Part shown: piece after piece, positions 46,601 through 61,600 of the stretch
How the letters are laid out: every line of letters starts with the position of its first letter
Position numbering within the stretch: the first letter of the stretch is position 1
From: Taenia hydatigena
Taxonomy: Eukaryota; Platyhelminthes; Cestoda; Cyclophyllidea; Taeniidae
Length of the DNA: 64,000 nucleotides
Assembly: GCA_036345935.2 (NCBI GenBank)
Contig: JADWOT020000003.1
Coordinates: 19,176,509 to 19,240,508 of the forward strand
Direction: 5' to 3'
The notes under the pieces: generated by a model
The model's database searches: none
Told to the model about the DNA's origin: nothing
The model's input: only the letters and a program-made list of their open reading frames with translations
Translations under genes and position numbers: made by a program

Positions 46601-49600
46601 TCGGATCCACCGTGGTTTCGAAGTCCCATATTTTCACCTGGATGAAGATGTTCGAGTAGAAACGTTCAAGGAGCTAATAAAGCCCATTTTAATCTCCCAA
46701 GAAGGCGCATCAGAGTGACATATAGACTTCGGTTGCTTCTAAAACATCATTTATGCATTTACCCTCATTAAGCGACTTGAGATCAGTTGAATGATGCCGT
46801 TCTAGGGGAAGGTGCTAATGCTGGCAGAATGAACTAGATTTAGTAGGTACTGCACACGATGCGAGGGTAATCGAATACCTGCAAAGTTGTTCCCACGATG
46901 TAGAATGACTGCGTGATGAGTTGGTCGAGACCTGGATCTAGATCCTCCATGATTCCCTCCACAATGAGGTTCTTCCCCGTATTCAAGGCCTCCTCGACGT
47001 CAGTTTTGAATTTCTTGCTCGAAACGGAAGTAACCTACAAGCAAAAGGCGAAATTGATCAGCTCCTTTGGTGAGTCCGCAGTCTCGTTGTGAAAGGAAGG
47101 CTCATTAACTAAACATGAGTCGGCATTCAAGAAGTGCATCATGAAAAAGCGGTTTGTATTTCAATGGTGTTCAGGCGAAATGGAAAGAATGTTAATGCTA
47201 CGATCAATTGTTAAGCACTTGGTTCAGGCTTTTTGAGCGCATAAGACTTTGCCTTGGAACTTTCGCTGACTAAATAACTGCAGTCCATGCCAGTATCCTC
47301 CTCAGCCCTTCCGCGCGTCGACTCGACACTAGTGTCAGCGTAAAGCCAACCCAGCCCTGAAGCACATCTGCTATGAGTTTTATTTTTGGATTCCAAACCT
47401 TCATGTGATGGAAGAAGGCCATACAGTGCGGATGGAAGAATCAATGACAACGCTCAACAGAAGGGTTAACAATGACGTCTATCCTCGGCAACTGCGCCAG
47501 TGCCGTGTCCTACTGGAATGCTATAAACAGGAGAAGCTGTATGCGGCACCTACAAGAGGATGCTGATAGAGTGAACACGCAATGCCTCCTCCACCACTTT
47601 ACTAGCTAAACGGAATCCAGAAAGTCAAATCTGAGGATCAGTAAAGTAATAGCCAAGTAGCAAGGAGAATTACGGCCCAAATCTTACTAGCATCAGCACT
47701 TAGAGCTCCTCCTTTGCACGCCACGGTCTCCAGGACATGCTAGTAACCCTCAGCCCCTCTCTACTTCGGAGCTACATATTCCGATCCCAGTATCGTAACT
47801 TTCTTGGTCTTTCAAAATGGCTTCAGGTTCCACAGCTTCACTCATTTTTAAACGCTTACTTGTTTTTGCATAATTTGAAGAAATTGGTCCCAATCTGCTG
47901 AACAATACCCGAACAGACTTTGTTGCAGAGAGTACGAAAGTCCTCAACTCACGTTGTTATAGATGACGTTAAAAAGGAACTTCCAGACGCTTATTATGAA
48001 TAGCTCGATATGGAATTACACTACTTTACATTCGAAACGATTGTACTGAGCATTCTTACACAATCGTCGCTCCCTGCGTCCAGTGGAAGTGAGCCATGAC
48101 GCTTTGAATAAAATGCGCATCAAGTAGGCCACACATTTCGGACTGTCCAATGACACCGAATTATGCACCATTGACACACGAAAAGTGGAGAAACGGCAAA
48201 TAAAAGCGTCTATTGGTTGTTGTTGTTGTTGGTGATTTGCAAGGTCTTCAACTTACAATCACTCTGCCAGCGTAGAGATTTGTTAGCCACATCTTGCCCT
48301 GACCTTGCGGATCAATCAACAGGGGGTAGCGCAATTTGGCAGTTGCTATGACGGCATTTTGAATGGACAGTTCGTCTAGTGGAAGGCCCTGCACGTTCCA
48401 TTCATTCACCTTGGAGAGTCAAAACATTTGCTGTAAGAGTACATACAACTGTAAATTGAAGAAGTATTCCCAAAGGAGACAATGCAATTCCTACTGTCAA
48501 TTGCTGCGGATAAATTCATTCCATAAATGCTGTTACTAGTGCATGCAACTTCTACATTACGCACCCTAGAGAATCATGCCCTTCTTCAGTGCCTCCTGAT
48601 CGGCCTCCATCTGCCAGAGGTGTACTTTAACAGAACTGATAAGCCCTCGAGGCTCAAGGTCAGCCAGTTGCTACAAGCAGGCTTAACTGAAAACACCGAG
48701 ACACAGTCCTGCTCTCAGTCCAATAGCAGCCAGGTGAGTACGCAGTGACCACAACCACACTCGCTTAATGGAGAGATGTGCAGTGAATTTCTTCAGTTCT
48801 CCATAATCTGGTTAATGACCCTGGAAAGGTCTGGGTTACTCGCGCGCACAACACTCAGCCGCAAGAATTGTCAACCCAGCGTACAGCAGACGTCGGCTTC
48901 AAAATGTGGTGCTCGTTGTGGACGAGAGCACCTTCAGCTCAGGCAGTCAGTGGTAGGAAGGAACGCGGTGAAAGCATGCTATACCACCTCCAGTTGCCTT
49001 TGTTTCAACTATACTGCAACGTGGCGATGTACATACAGCTTCAAAAGAAGTAGAATTGATAGAGTATTTAGTAGAATTTGTTGCAAGCCTCAATAAACCG
49101 CAGCATTAATCACGATCACCTATCCAAACGACCAAATGTAGGTGAGCCATGAGGAATGGCGACGGTCTAGCCCCAGGACCCGTGCAAGGACAACGGCTGT
49201 AAGGTCATTGTTTGGCTGGTCAAACACGACAGCTTCCGCCACTTCCTTTCATTAATTGTTAAAACATCTGCCTGTCTATTAAGCAAATTCTGTTAGCTCG
49301 ATTCCATAGAATAATAAGCTATTTATCGAGAAGTTTCTCAACGGAAATAGCATAAAGCACAAACTGTTTGGTAGCGAAAATCGCGCAAAAATAAATGGAG
49401 TTTTGGCTTGGAAAAGTCGAATTCAATCAAGCACTTTAGTGAGATTTCAAACGTAAACACAAGCATTTTGCTGGGGTGGAAGTTTCCATAAAGCTAGACA
49501 ACATGAGAGGCCGCAGACAGTAGTTGTTGGCGAGATTTCAGACCCAATTGACAACAGCTAGTCCTAAACGAAGGTGTTTCACCAACGGGTAGCTTGATGG

Positions 49601-52600
49601 AAGCGCTTATCTGCTGCAGACACCACCGAAAAGACGCAAAATTTATTAAGGCTTTGGCGATCCACAAATCAGTGGGCACGATAAAAATGATGCTAACTGC
49701 AGTGCGAAACCTGTGTTAACTATTGTCGGATTACCTCGGTTAACACTGACCGAAAATTAGTATTTCTGCTTTAGCTCAATGCCACTTACGGTAGTGGGAG
49801 ACGCCAAAGCTTTGACACAGTCCAGCCTTTCACTCCGTGGCACTCCGTACTTGTGCAGAAGGCGAGCGCAGTACTTCAGCGTCGAGAGTCTGACAGCCTG
49901 ATTAAACCCACCCATGTAGGTGAGGAAGACTGCCAGGGTGATTGCGTTTCCGGTCAGCAGAACTATCTCCTGTTTGTGATACCTCGACGTCTCGCTCCAT
50001 CTCGTGGCCTCACCACTCAGACCCTCGATCAGTTGATTTGCCGTGTCCATACGCCGAATGCAAAGATCTGCCTCGTCCTTCAGCTTCTGCTTCCGTTTCA
50101 TTGCCACCTCGTGTTCCGCCTGCACCTTGTTCAGCACCACCGTCTTCTCGTCCAATTCCGACTCCACCTCTGCCAGTTGGCCTTGTGCCCTCTCCAATAG
50201 TTGCTCGGATTTTTTCAAGCTGTCCTGTAGGGGCACCACCACCTTGCTTACAAAGAAGTACTTCATGATTGCCAGGGTCCACTGAAGCAGACCCGCCACG
50301 TTGCCACAAGTCTTTCGTGCACTGCGTGGGTTGTAGTCTGGCGCGTTGGTGTACGGCTCTAGCAGGTCTATCATCTCCTCCGTCAAGATGTGTTTTGGAT
50401 AGTTGATGAGCATGGTGAGGAAGTTCTGATTCGACAAGAAGCGAATCGACTCTCCCCATGAAGGTGTGAAGGAGTGCAGTTTCTCGGGGTCCATTTGAAT
50501 TGGCAGCATAGGCCTATAGAAGAGGATGTTGACGCAATCCATGATGCGCATGATGAGATTTGGTGGTTTCTGCAGCTTGCGAACAGTGGCAATGTCACCG
50601 ACTTTGATGGTGTTGAGAGCCTCTTCGGCCTCTTTTAGGGCTGGTTCTGCAGCCACCAGCTTCTCTTGGGCCTCCTCGCGATCCTTCTCCATGGATTGGA
50701 CTATCTCCTCACACCGCTGCTTGAGCACTTCGACACGAGACTTGGCGCCAGCGGCGGTCTCTGTCTCCTGCAGGACGCGCTGAAGAACCTGTTCGGCGAG
50801 GTAATTGGCCTCTTTCAGGTCCTCTTCAGCCACCGCCAGTTCGGTTTTAAGAAAGGCGATGGACTCGCGTGCCTCCTGCAGTCTCCTAACACCCGTGTCC
50901 ATGCGGTGAGCTATCTCTGTCAGTTCTGCAAACTTCCGACCGTAAATCTACAAAAGCGCCAATGCTAAAGTCTTTTTCGCTTGAAGAATCATTAACAGTG
51001 GCAACCACAATCACACCTAGCCAAACACTTATTTTGCGGATTGTGCAGTGTTTTTTATAAAGTTGCGCAATCACACAGTTTGCAATTGTTTTATTTTCTT
51101 ATTGGCATTCGCCAAGGCCTTGACGGTCATTAGAATTGGAAAATAAAGCCCCCATGTAGTTTGAACCAGCATGGCTTTGTTACTCGGCTCCTCCAATCTG
51201 ATCTCGACCTCGGTGACCAAAGCAGAAATGAAATGGCTGTAGAATGGTGGTCACTCACAATCTTGCAAGCATTAAGAAAGTGGAAGAAGGTCCTAGGCGT
51301 AATGTGATTTGTGCGTCGAGTGATGCGAGCGTAGTTGGTGCACATGCAATCGACGTAGAGGTGGAGGTCAGCCACCACATTGACACAGGCGGCACAGATG
51401 GTGGGATTGGTGAGCACAGGCGCAAGAGGCGAGGGCTCCTGCAACACGCGCTGCGCACATGCCATGAGGGCGTCGCGCGGCCACGCATGGAACCAATCAA
51501 TGGTGCAGCCCGCCACCAGGCCGGGGAAGGCGAGAGCGCGCGCTCGGAAGCGCTCTCCGATTGGTGAGAAGAGCAATGCAATGTGCATGTGACGCCGCGC
51601 GCGCGAAAGGAAAAAATCGACAAGTTGGCGGCCCTCGCATGACTGGCGCGGATTCTCTCGGCGGTAGATTGTGATTATGCTGTTGCCTGCCTCCTCCAAC
51701 TCCTCGCGGTTGAAATATGTCTCCACCTAAGGAGAGGAAACTTAATGTCCCGAACCACTGCACTAAAGAGATTTCGCGACCGTTGTCTAGGCCCTTCATC
51801 CATACCTTGGCATACATCTACTTTCAATGGACTTTATTCATTTCCCATTGGAAGTGAAGAGCTTTTCTGGTGATCACTTTCCTTTCCATTGCATGAAATA
51901 ACTCAAACCAGTTTGATTTTACACAAATGACTGCTTCCCCTGTAAGTTGAAGTATTCTAAATGACTTGCAGTAGTGGGTGATTTGTGGGGTCACTCTTTA
52001 GTTGTTTAGACTTCGTCAAATTGACCCAACTTACCATACCACCCATAAGGATGTTGTTGATGTGGTCCAAGAAGATCTCATCTTTGACGTTTGTGTCGTT
52101 GAACTGAAACACAATGCCCTTACCCTCCATCCCGGCTCGTTGATAGATTAGCTTGATGTCGTCCAGCAGGTTCGTGACTGTGTACACACTAGAATGACAA
52201 ACGAGAAGTGATTTGGCAGTCTTGGCTAAGCATTAATTTCATCATTCTGCAGCATGAGTGAACGAGTCGAGCTGTCAGAGGCAAGAGCACCTTCTGGTGT
52301 TGATGGTGAAGAGTCGATAGCCACAGACGTAGGTGGCTAGTTTGATGGTGGTATCCTTGCCGCTGCCACCAACTCCAACCATGAGAACGTTGCCGCGATC
52401 GGAGCGTAGTGCACGACAGACACGGACGATGTGACCGATGATCTGATTGAAGAAGACCACCCTCATCGGTGTTCCACGACCGGCAGCGTTCATCGCCTCG
52501 AGGAATTTCATTAGACGCTGCCTCAGTGCCTCTATCTCGAATACCTCAAAGTGGTAATGGCTTCGTATTCAATGCCACATTGAATGGAGCGGAAGAAAGA

Positions 52601-55600
52601 GAGTGAGGTGGGTCAGACTCACCGGTTCGTAGTATTTTATGGGCTCAGGGAGGCTTTCGCTAGAGCTTTCATCGCTGTTTGATTCATCGTTTTCTTCTTC
52701 GGGTCTAAAAATGGCAAGCTTACACAGGTAGGTTGTTTTGAATCCGATGCGTTAGTATTTACGAATGAGCTAACAGGTTAACTTAAAGTAGGATGCTAAA
52801 TTTATTGCCTCCCACTGCACGGACTGACACGTCCTACAGCGAAGTCATAACCGGAGTTGCCATCAGTGACTGATTGAGGACGTTTGCATTTTGCCAAGTG
52901 TCAGTTGTGAATCCTGAATTCATGCACACATATCTAAGGATTCGGAGCGGTTTTGGGTATCCCTTAGTATGCAACCCTCAAATTGCTTGTTCATCACTTC
53001 ATTGTGGTCATGCAGACGCCATAACGGTCATTCTATACGTTGGTAACGCACTCTCTACCCTGGCAGTATTTCATTCTTATTCTTCTTCACTGAAGGACAG
53101 CTACCTTGATGCGATAGAAGAAGGAAATTAGCCGTGGATGAAAGAACCATTGATGGTCCTTAACAGAAGGTCTAAAAGTGACGTCTGCATTCGACATCCA
53201 CGCTAGTCCTGTGTTCTGCACTAGTGCTATTAACAACTGAAGGGACACACTAACCGTGGCCGTGAATCATTTGAACAAGTTCGTCACGGACTGTCTACGG
53301 TGTCCCTAGCAATGGGTGTACGAGATGGCCAGCACAATTTGCCCTGTCCCAATAGAAGTCCCCTCCAGGACGAAACTTCAAGTCCAGTGCAGTGGTGAGG
53401 AGTGTTTTGTGACGCTATAATCAGATAGAGTCTAGTGTGCACCCGAATTTAACAACTAGGGTGGTTAACTAGTGGACATTGCTTATTCACAGTACGGACT
53501 AAGTTTTGATAGTCGAAGCGAGAGGATTGACCAAGGGAAGCGCTGTAGATGACGCTTAGAAGGAGAGTAGAGGCAGATGACACATTTATAATTCCGTCAA
53601 TTCTTCTTTTTGGCTATGCGGGCACTTAAGGATGCGGCGGTGTGCTTCCGCTGAGTGGCGCGGTCTTCGGGTCACTCCTGTTGCCACCCAACCCTTGCCT
53701 GCTTAAATGCATTATTGTAATGTTGAAAGTAAGATCATGAGATGTTGCAGAATTACAGACGATATATGGAAAGATGAAAAGCGTTACTTACAAATGCTCG
53801 ACTTATTTATGAGAACGAATGGAGTTGGTGAATAAGAGGTGATGATAAATGTGCATCATACGAAGAAATGTGCCCAAGGTGCAGTCATCGTGGTGGGCTC
53901 GTGATACCCAATGTGCGGATAGATGCGCTGTGTGTGCTCTTCCATAATAATACGTATTACACTGACGGATTGTTTTGCACAATTAAACTCTTCTGATTGC
54001 GGCATGGTTTTAACTTGAGTATGATATTTATTCAACAAAAATTTGTGGGAAATCTAAATCTCAGATGCTCAGCTGCTTGCTTTCTCTCGGGACTCTTTGC
54101 ATGCGGACGCACCGCCAAAGGGAAGTCAAGGCAGTGATTTGAAATGCCAGCAAGTGAACCATCCTCGTTCTTAAATCAGGGGATCCAACTTTCTTCAGAA
54201 CAATGGGGAAGTGGAATAATGGAATTATTAACCATGGTGCCTCAAGGTGTGCTTCCATTAGTTGTGGCAGTCATGTGCGTGTCTTTGATACACACGACAT
54301 TCTAGTCAAGAACACGGCACGATGAACGACTAATGTATTACAGACAGTCCCAACATAGACAGGGCTGGGGAGCCAGCATTCGGATGGAGTGTTAAGGTCG
54401 TCTCCAATTACTTGGCTTCAAATTAGAGCTCATATGAAGGCTTCAGGACCTACCGGATGAAGTCGCAGAAGGAGACCTTTTGGCTCAGCACGGAGTTCAT
54501 AGCCTCTCCAAAAAAACTGGTTGTCTGCTGCTGTAGGTTGTCAGCGAACCACGATTTGTCCTCCTGACTGGTCAGTTTATCCGACAGCACACGCGTGAGC
54601 TCGTTCTTCCACAAGAGGATCAAGTATTCGCGAGTTTGGTATATCTGCTCAAGAAAAGCACAAAAAGACGTACAATTTGTATTTATCTACCAAACCAACT
54701 GATGCGCAGACAGGCGCACTTCGCTTGTGGCGAAGGTGATGCCCCTCCAGATGCGACTGAGGTCGCGCAGATTGAAGACGTAATGGAAGTTGCGTGGTGT
54801 TGGGAGCATTTTAGCTTTGACGGACGCCCAAATGCGTCGTGTTAGTGGGACGAGGGTGATAGCGAGCTCTTGAATTTCCCTGGTGAAACCACGGTCCATG
54901 GAGAAGTGTCCCACTGCGATTGTGGTGAAGATGGTGTCGATTGAAGCATCACCGGGTAGACTGCAGTTGAACATGCAAAATTGCCGTTTCAGACGCGTAG
55001 GAATGTCGTTTCGGCCACCACCGGGAGTTACCATTGCGGCTGTGAACTTGGGTACGGAGAAGAAAGTCACGATAGTAACAGCATTTTCGTGTTTATAGCC
55101 TTGCTGCAATAAATTGCGTAGCTTTGACATAAAAATGCTACATTTATCCAAATCAAACAGAGGTTAAATGAGTTAGAAAGGTGTGTGCTTTGGTTCTTGC
55201 ATGGCAGACGAGTGGGGAAAATGGAGTTCTCCGTGGGTATATCAAAGTCATCCACTATGAACAGGTAATTGGAATCCCATGTTTCGAGAAGCAGAGCCAC
55301 ATCACTGCCAACGATTAGCATCCAAGTGGTCAATGATGAAGTGTGGACATTTCAGCCTGCATCGCTCTACCCTCACAAATGATTATGATTCTTAAAATAC
55401 AAAGGAAATCATACAGACTTCTGGCAAAGATGAAGGATAAAAGAGGCGAATCGACCTAACCTGTACATCTACAATGGTGATGAATTCACCGGGTTTGCGG
55501 AGGCTGTAGAAGCCGCCACACTCCATGATCTGGCGCACGATCTCGTTGGCCACCTGATCACCCCATTCGTTAACGACGGGCATGCTGATGTCGTCGATGA

Positions 55601-58600
55601 ATATGGTTAGCTTTTTGCCCAGTGGAGGACCGAAAGTGAAGCCCACGCGCTTGTCCACAAAGGCCTCCATGCAGGTCTAAAGCAGATAATGCGCAGCAAT
55701 GATTAGACTTGCCTCAGCGATATTTGAGATTCCACAGATGCATGCATAGATGGAAATGTGCGAGTTGGACGTTTCATGGCCACGTTTGTGCTCTAACCTG
55801 AAAGGAGAAGGGGGTGGTGGCAGACGAGAAGTTGCAGTTCCTGGCAATGTCAGTATCTTCGTTAAAGGACTGCATGTACTTGTTGATGATGGCCGTCTTA
55901 GCTGTGCCCGATTCACCGAAGAGTAGGACAGAACGACCAGTCTTGCAAACACTTTGAAGCAAGAATTCGGTAATCACATTATCCTGATTCGGTACTAGGA
56001 CTCGCTCGAACTCCACGTATCCCCGCTTGGGATAGTCGTAACTCGGCACTGACAATCCCCAGTAGTCCCACCGTCCTAAAACAGGTTGCCATTCTCACCT
56101 TAGACGAAATATGGAGAGGTGCTGTAATAGCGTGACACATAGCACGAGCATATAAAAGTGACAGTAATACCACCTGAACCCTATTGCACACCACTCGAGG
56201 TACACTCACCTTGGTGATGATCGACCTTGTAGTCGAAGATGGTAACTGCTTTGCCTCGGATCGTTGGAGGTGGCATGAGTAATTTTCCAAATACCTCGGT
56301 GTTGCGCAAGTAATCGTCGAATTTGGCTCGATCAGATCTTTCCAAGAGGGCACCGAACGACCACGTGAGAGCGAAGAGAAAGTACATTTCCACGAGCATG
56401 GGCTCCGAGACCTCGGGGCTGGAGGTAGCTTCAAAGACGGTGCAACATTGGGTCACGTAAAACGCCTCCAGAAAGGGCATATTGGCATGAACTTCGCGTG
56501 TGACGAATTTGATCATTGGTGGGAGAATAGTGGTAGCCAGTTCTGTGAGCCTTGTCCGCTGGGATTTGGGGCGTGAGTTGATCCAGGCCTACAAAAACAC
56601 GCAGGAGGAGGAGGAGGAGGAGGAGGAGGAGGAGGAGGCATGACCTCGTTTGATTCCATTTAAGCTCAATGTCATGCTGGTTTGCTATGGGGAGCGCGTG
56701 ACATATCGTCCGTCTGCCTACCTTGATTAGTGGTTCCCAGTTTATAGTAGACGAGCTGAAGTAGACCATTCCATTGCGTGAAATGGTGGCAGGCGACGCG
56801 TTGTCCACATTGTCCACCTCGAATAGAATTTTACACCTAGGTGCCATCGGAATGCGATCTCCATTGGCGAGGGTGAGAGTCATGTTGTCATCCAGCACAG
56901 AGTTGAGATTTTCAATCCAAATCGCATCCACAGGCCCATCAAGCACGAGCCAGCAGTGTTCCCTTGGCTTCATTCGTGTGGTCCGTCGCCACAACGTGGA
57001 GAAGATGCCGTCGGTCCAGTCATTAGTTGCAACGTCCAAGCGGCCGAACATTTGCGAGGCCGTGATGGCTTTGGGATTCATACGGACCTCGCGTCTCACC
57101 TCGTCCACCTCGGAGAGGGTCTTCAGCAACACCTCCACGCACTTCGTCTTGCCCGAGCCGGAGGGACCCAAAATCATCAATCCATGACGCACCTTCTGTG
57201 TTTCGTAAAGCTGGAAACACCATCGACGGCGAAATCGTTGAAGTGAGTGGTAGCCAACTCGAAAGATGCATTACATCCTCACTTCACAAATGACTTGGGT
57301 AGATTTGCGCTTTCAAATGCTACTTTGCCTACTGGCAGAGACCAATGCCAATTGTGTGAGGAGCGTCAAACCTTATGCCACTCAAACGTATCAGGTCGCT
57401 GATCATAACTTGTCTCTACGCTACTCTGGAACCGTTAAGATCAGTAGTGGATCACTGGGTTGGGCTTGTTCATCGTCATGATTGTCCTTTTAATTTCAAG
57501 CAGAGGCATAAAAATACCATTCATCTTGCTTTAATAATGGAAGGAAAATTCAGCAAGACATCTTATTTAAATCCACTACTCGTGTTACCGGAGTGTGCAT
57601 TTGAAATATTTTGATGGAAGGAAACGCTTCAAACTCTTGTTAAATAAGTGCCACAAATTGTCAGGGGACCCTTACCTCACTGTTAAAATTATGAATAACA
57701 AAAGTGAACAGTTCACATGAGGAAAAGTTGAATGATTGCAAGAGGAGCGGAAACGTGTCAATTGGAATTGCAAGGATTCACCAAATGTGCTTTGAAAGGC
57801 AATGGCTACCAAAGAGTTCTGTTCATGCAACAATGGACTTCCCATCACCACCAGATTAATTTGCACTACGCGGTGAAGATTCGAAACCCTCACCACCTAC
57901 AATGTAACAGTTCACATCGCCCATAAAATTTCCCATTTGATAAGTGGAATAAAAGAGGGACAGGCAATCTTCTTTGGGCACTTTTGCAAGAAGGAAAACA
58001 GCACTTTCGGCATCACTCGGCTTTTCCAAGGCAAACTCTCCTGCATTCGCATGAGACACCATCGCCTCCTTGTGCATTCGTGCGTAGGGTGAAGCAGGCA
58101 AACCGTTGTCATGAAAACAGCATTCTCGACGGGCATGTGCTCCGTCAGACAAGGATGGATGTCAGCGCTGAACGTTTTCTATGGCATTCTCATCTCCTCC
58201 ACAAAAAACAGCAGTGTGCATTTGACCGCTTTCAAGGCCCATTTAAAATCATAAGTGGCAACAAGTTGGCGTCTTACTGTGCACTTGTCAGGATTTTAGC
58301 AAGGAAATCCTTTATTTCTGTTTTTGGACACTAAGTGGAGCAGCATTCTTAAAGCGAAGCAAATTTGGTTTCATTTGAAACCCTTTAAATTATCCGAGCC
58401 TTATCGTGCATGCGACGCCTCTTACCTATCTACGCTTCGTTGTTTCCCAGATCATAATCTCTCGTCATAGTCGTTTTAAACAAAATTTGGCGGTGCTTAT
58501 GAGCTACCTGCAACACCTTGAGAATCCAAGGCCTATGAGCAATGAGTTGCATTTCCTTCGCGTTGTGTTCCAAAGACTCGCTAATTCCTGGATCATTGCG

Positions 58601-61600
58601 ATTGCGTCCGAGATTTACACCAGGGAAGAGGTCCCGTAGAATGGAGAGAAAGAGAGGCTCGTCCTGATCCACCAACTTTGACAGATTCATATCTCTCAGT
58701 ACCCTCATGACGATCTTATTCTCTCCTTCCTCTGGATTGCTTCGCCGAACTGCACCGAGAGTTCGCAGAACTGAAAGGATGTTCCGCAGTCCAAAGTCGT
58801 AGTGGACCTTAGCAAGACACACGAAGGAGTTGGGATGTTCTCTTCCACTTAAAATGCTTGCTGCCTACTTTGTGAAGGGCTGCATGGCTGTGACCTCATG
58901 AAGGTAAACTCTGGGTCTGTCAAAATGATTATCTTGACCTGTTGCTGACTCAGAGGTGAATAGGAAGATACCTGATTGCTGAGCTGTTCCTCGCAAAGAT
59001 TATAGAGGAAGAAGAACTTTTTGGCCAGAGTGAGGTTATCAATGATTCCGCACGAGGCCATCCGAACGCGAATGATGATGAGTCGATCTGGCACCATCAT
59101 CGCCACTGTGCGGAAGTTCATCTTCAAATTCTCCGGCAGCTCCTGTCGACCTGCGTAGCCGGGGTTCTTGACAAGAAATGCATTATAATTTCGGCATCTC
59201 GCTAACTGTCGGCAGCGAAAGGCCTCATGTACTAGCATTTGGTTGAATGCGAGCATTAACCCACCATAGTGATGAAGATACCGAATTCCGGATTGAGCGT
59301 GATCACATCGCCGTCGGAAAAGACAAAGTCACTCTTCTGATCGCGTTTGGCAAAGAGCACGATGGCGATCTGTTGAGCAGCCACCGAAAGGACGGGAAGC
59401 TCAATGCGGTTGAACTCGTCAAAGCAGCCCCAAGCACCAGATTGAGCAAGTCCCTTAAAAATGCGTCCCAGACCACGAAAGTCCATTTGATCAGAGCAGT
59501 TGAAAACCACCACGTATTGACCCAGACATCGGCCCATGTCCTGCGCCAAACAGGTGAGTTGGGAATGGAATGCACACAGCATCACAAATAACCCATTGAA
59601 CTACCACCAAAACGTGCAATCCGACTAAAGACATAAACTTCAGCTACGGCAGGTGTTTATTACAGAAGACAGGAGGAAGCGAGGAACATGCTTACACCTT
59701 TGTAGCTAAAGCTATCAAGCACATTCATAATCGAATCATTTCGGCTTGTCTTTAGACTCCAGCCTTGTTGCATTCAGAGCTCTAGCACAAATGCATTTGC
59801 GGTCATAAAAATGCACTTGAAGAACCTCACATCTTGCATGCCCTTCTAGTGGTGAACAGACATAACAGGAGCTTTTCGTGATGCCCTTCATCAAGCAGTC
59901 GTTTCCACCTACTAAGATTGTTCTAACCACTTGCGTAGTCTTAGATGAAATGGATGAATGAATGAATGAAAGTGCACCTTCACAGTCTCGGTCTTGCCTG
60001 TTCCTGCTGGACCAGCTGGTGCCCCACCGTAGCACATGTTGAGCGCCTGTGCAAGAGTGATGTAACAGCGATCGGTGAGCGGTGTGATCACCAGACGCTC
60101 CGTGCAGCCGAGAAACTCATATTGGTACTCAAAGTTCACATTGGTAATGGAAACGACACACATGGTGTTCTCCTCCACGAAGTAGACTCGCGTCTGCTTG
60201 AGCCAATCGAAATCGTCCTGGCAGTGAATGCCCTGTTGTATCTAGGAGGTGGAAATGTAAGACGCGATTCCACTCAAAATGTCTCTGGTGTCGTAATTTA
60301 ACCGGTAGAGCAAGTAGATTATTCACGGAGAAGATTGGGGGAGTGCCTAAGTCAAGGCGAGACTTGCTACTTTACTAGTACTAATGAAATGGGGATGATG
60401 GTGCAGTCATGCAGTAGTAAGCGACAACTGTTTAGCAGCTAATAGCATGCTTAAGTGCTGACATCCGGGCCAGCATGTGATTTGCAAACAAGAACCATGA
60501 GTTCACAACTCGAACACGCGGATGTCTCCTTGGACTTACAAAAGACCTGAAGCACACTACTTCGGTGGTGGAAGGCTCAGCTTCTCAACGGTAAGGCGTC
60601 TGAATCGTGCAATCTTTCAAACGGGGTAGTAGGTGACGACAATCCTGACGGTGGCGGCCTCAAGATCATGGCAACCAATCCCGTGAACATGTAGCTTGTC
60701 AAACCCCTAATTCATCACGTCCAAGCAACACACATTTTCTGTGGTGTGAAGAAATCGCGGGGAAAATTAATTTGTTTGTGGTGATGGTGAACAGAGCACA
60801 ATCGAGCGAGAATGGTTGCATTAACAGACAATGCAAGCACGAGGGCTATCAAGCCAACCGAGATGTCCTCGAATATTTAAAGAGACCAGCACAGCTGACA
60901 TTATTGTCTGGCTTATGGGTATTTATTTGCTGAATTGCACCTCTGAATACGCACGTTTCCAGTCCTCGGTGATTCCTAGGCTAAATCTTTTGTTAATAAT
61001 GAACAGTGGAAGTTGTGATTTAGTAAAGGGAAGAAACGAGATCTGGTCAGAAGTCCAAGTTGGGCAAGGAAGTAAACTTGTGGGAAACGTCATGGAATTC
61101 AATTAATTTCGAAATATGCTATTTAGTAGTACCACTGAGAAGGAGTTTCTGTGGTAGGACCTACAATGTCGTCAAACACGTCCTTCTGATGGAGATGTAT
61201 AGTGATAAGCGTCTCATATTTCGTCCGTTCTCGAGGACTCAAATTTGCAGTAGTTCTGCTGATGAGCATCTCCAGGAGAGTTGTGAACTTCTGACTAATA
61301 TCCGCCACCATTTTTGAACTCTCCCTTGAGTCATTCAGCGCCATAGTGGCATCATGGGTCCACACCATCTGGATGGCGAGGATGGCTAACTGACAGATCT
61401 GTTCATCGAAGAATTGTTGGAGGTTGATCTCTGCATCCATTAGGCGAATGTGAGTCATGCGGATGCGATCGAGGAGGCAGTACTTCACTGTCATGAGAAG
61501 TCGCATCAGCCACATTTCCACAGCGCCTTCACAACGTAGTTGTGGATTCAACTGTAGTTAAAAAGCGACGTATAATAGTGCGATGGATGGTATTGTCTGA

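Noticed and set aside
50010..50459. Open frames overlapping the stalk exon in other frames
   Set aside because: Shadows of exon 20, whose frame carries all dynein motifs.
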